From CAYQQJ01 sp964419935 (GTDB taxonomy: Bacteria > Pseudomonadota > Gammaproteobacteria > Pseudomonadales > Cellvibrionaceae): a stretch of 14,454 nt of DNA. The DNA lies in contig CAYQQJ010000053.1 in NCBI GenBank assembly GCA_964419935.1, positions 1-14,454 on the forward strand, written 5' to 3'. Of this stretch, positions 13,782 to 14,454 are shown piece after piece. The first letter of the stretch is position 1. The number at the start of each line of letters is the position of its first letter. Under the pieces are notes generated by a model. That model was given only the letters and a program-made list of their open reading frames with translations. It ran no database searches and was not told the DNA's origin. Position numbers and translations under genes: made by a program.

Positions 13782-13865
13782 CGCTAACGCCGCCAGCACG
13801 CGCGGCTTTGTAGTGAAGGCGAAGCCGCAACGGAAAAGCCGTCGCTGTGCCTGGCCTTGTTATGC
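13782..13865 (-). other. attC: Integron attC recombination site 2
   Basis: On the minus strand it begins GCATAACAAGG (R'') and ends GCGTTAGCG (R'). The inner boxes pair as GCCAGGCAC with GCCAGCAC, leaving a single extra G, the classic extrahelical base that sets the recombined strand. The centre has an imperfect hairpin with GCGGCTT and AAGCCGC. It has the 84-bp size and arrangement of chromosomal-integron attC sites and lies upstream of the cassette gene at 13428-13772. Confidence 0.82.
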
Positions 13866-13910
13866 CTATCGACCTAAACCTTTAGCCTCATTTATACGAG
13901 CAAGTAAAAA
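13866..13910 (-). pseudogene. Possible 3' tail of another cassette gene, cut off by the IS200-type element
   Basis: Directly upstream of attC site 2 on the minus strand, a frame reads FLLARINEAKGLGR and stops at TAG (13866-13868), next to the R'' box, as cassette genes often do. The hairpin array of the IS200-type element begins at once to the right. This could be the remnant of a cassette gene broken by the insertion, or just chance sequence. Confidence 0.3.
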
Positions 13911-13988
13911 TCCGGGTTCTAAGAACCCGGAATTGCTTTATGCCCCCTCTAAGGGGGCTATGGGGCCAGCCCTCTTAGAAGGCTGGCC
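13911..13988 (-). repeat. Three stacked hairpins at the 3' end of the IS200-type element
   Basis: Hairpin 1: TCCGGGTTCT / AGAACCCGGA (13911-13920, 13922-13931). Hairpin 2: GCCCCCT / AGGGGGC (13942-13948, 13952-13958). Hairpin 3: GGCCAGCC / GGCTGGCC (13964-13971, 13981-13988). All three have TCTAAG at the apex when hairpin 3 is read on the opposite strand. IS200/IS605 elements carry subterminal hairpins recognised by TnpA; three in a row is more than usual. Confidence 0.75.
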
Positions 13989-14006
13989 TGAGCTGTCCCA
14001 GTTTGG

Positions 14007-14441
14007 TTACCTCGTCAAGTTCAGTTCAACTTGACGCTGTTCTTGCTTCTCTTGGTATCTCACATACCGGCGGATCATATCCGCATCGACTCCCACCGTG
14101 TCCACGCAATAGCCCTTGGCCCAGAAGTGATTGCCCCAATAGGGCTTTTGCTTCAAATACGGAAAGCGCGTAAAGAGTCGCAGTGCGCTTTTCCCTTTCA
14201 CTGTACCTATCAACTGTGAAATCGATACTTTTGGTGGCACTTTCACCAGCAGGTGAACATGGTCCACCTGCACGTTCAGCTCTACCACCTGACAGCCCAG
14301 TCGGCTGCTGTAGACCTGAATACAGTTAAACACCTCTCGTGCTATAGCCCCTTTCAGCACCCGAAATCGGTACTTCGGCACCCAAACAATGTGGTACTGG
14401 CAATGCCAGAGCACATGCGTTAACTTCTCAAATCGGCTCAT
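14007..14441 (-). CDS. tnpA: IS200/IS605 family transposase TnpA
   Basis: 144 residues, full length for the family. It shows the N-terminal CQYHIVWVPKYR (14-25), the HUH motif in VDHVHLLV (His61, His63), the WGNHFWAKGY block (102-111), and the nucleophile Tyr126 in MIRRYVRYQ, with Tyr129 next to it. It acts as a dimer on single-stranded DNA, excising and inserting at a short target without target duplication. The ATG at 14441 has AAGGAAA at suitable spacing. It lies in, or next to, an integron cassette array. Confidence 0.95.
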   Translation of the reverse strand: MSRFEKLTHVLWHCQYHIVWVPKYRFRVLKGAIAREVFNCIQVYSSRLGCQVVELNVQVDHVHLLVKVPPKVSISQLIGTVKGKSALRLFTRFPYLKQKPYWGNHFWAKGYCVDTVGVDADMIRRYVRYQEKQEQRQVELNLTR

Positions 14442-14454
14442 GTTATTTCCTTCT

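Larger units (their letters stand above)
13911..14454 (-). mobile_element. IS200-type insertion sequence (left end not located)
   Basis: It comprises a 144-codon tnpA and, at its 3' side, three successive hairpins. No accessory tnpB is present, as in the IS200 group. The 5' end must lie at or beyond the right edge, with only 13 bases left after the tnpA start. Exact ends and target cannot be fixed from this copy. Confidence 0.7.

Overview
The window looks like chromosomal DNA of a polysaccharide-degrading gammaproteobacterium. The grounds are a laminarinase-type GH16 enzyme and a lipoprotein GH17 beta-glucanase side by side, REP/BIME repeats with a GTAG foot, and integron attC sites. A Cellvibrio-like member of the Cellvibrionales is my best guess, but it is inference from gene content only.

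Left part (1-3861), glucan use: the 3' end of a GH16 beta-glucanase gene (+) with a strong terminator faces a GH17 lipoprotein gene (-). Upstream of GH17 on the same strand is a secreted protein with two thioredoxin-like domains. The GH17/thioredoxin pair lies between two copies of one BIME-type repeat in opposite orientation.

Middle (3862-7887), two divergently transcribed regulator/enzyme pairs: a SnoaL-like protein opposite a MarR regulator, with a long AT-rich palindrome between them; and a membrane-bound AraC-type regulator opposite a secreted metal-dependent amidohydrolase.

Right-centre (8128-11381): a 725-aa protein of unknown family, with a duplicated N-terminal module, a flexible linker, a Cys-containing middle and a beta-rich C-terminal part, overlaps by 17 bp a 344-aa lipoprotein gene, and the pair ends in a strong terminator. 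The arrangement suggests a toxin/effector with a periplasmic lipoprotein immunity partner. This is the best candidate for an undescribed system here, but it is inference.

Right end (11382-14454), mobile and cassette DNA: a Y1 (HUH) transposase gene of the IS200/RAYT superfamily, preceded by a 21-bp tandem repeat and followed by a perfect 204-bp tandem duplication; then, on the minus strand, two small lipoprotein-type genes, each preceded by an attC site (13344-13420 and 13782-13865); then an IS200-type element with tnpA and three stacked hairpins. The cassettes point left, so any integron integrase should lie beyond the right edge; none is visible here.
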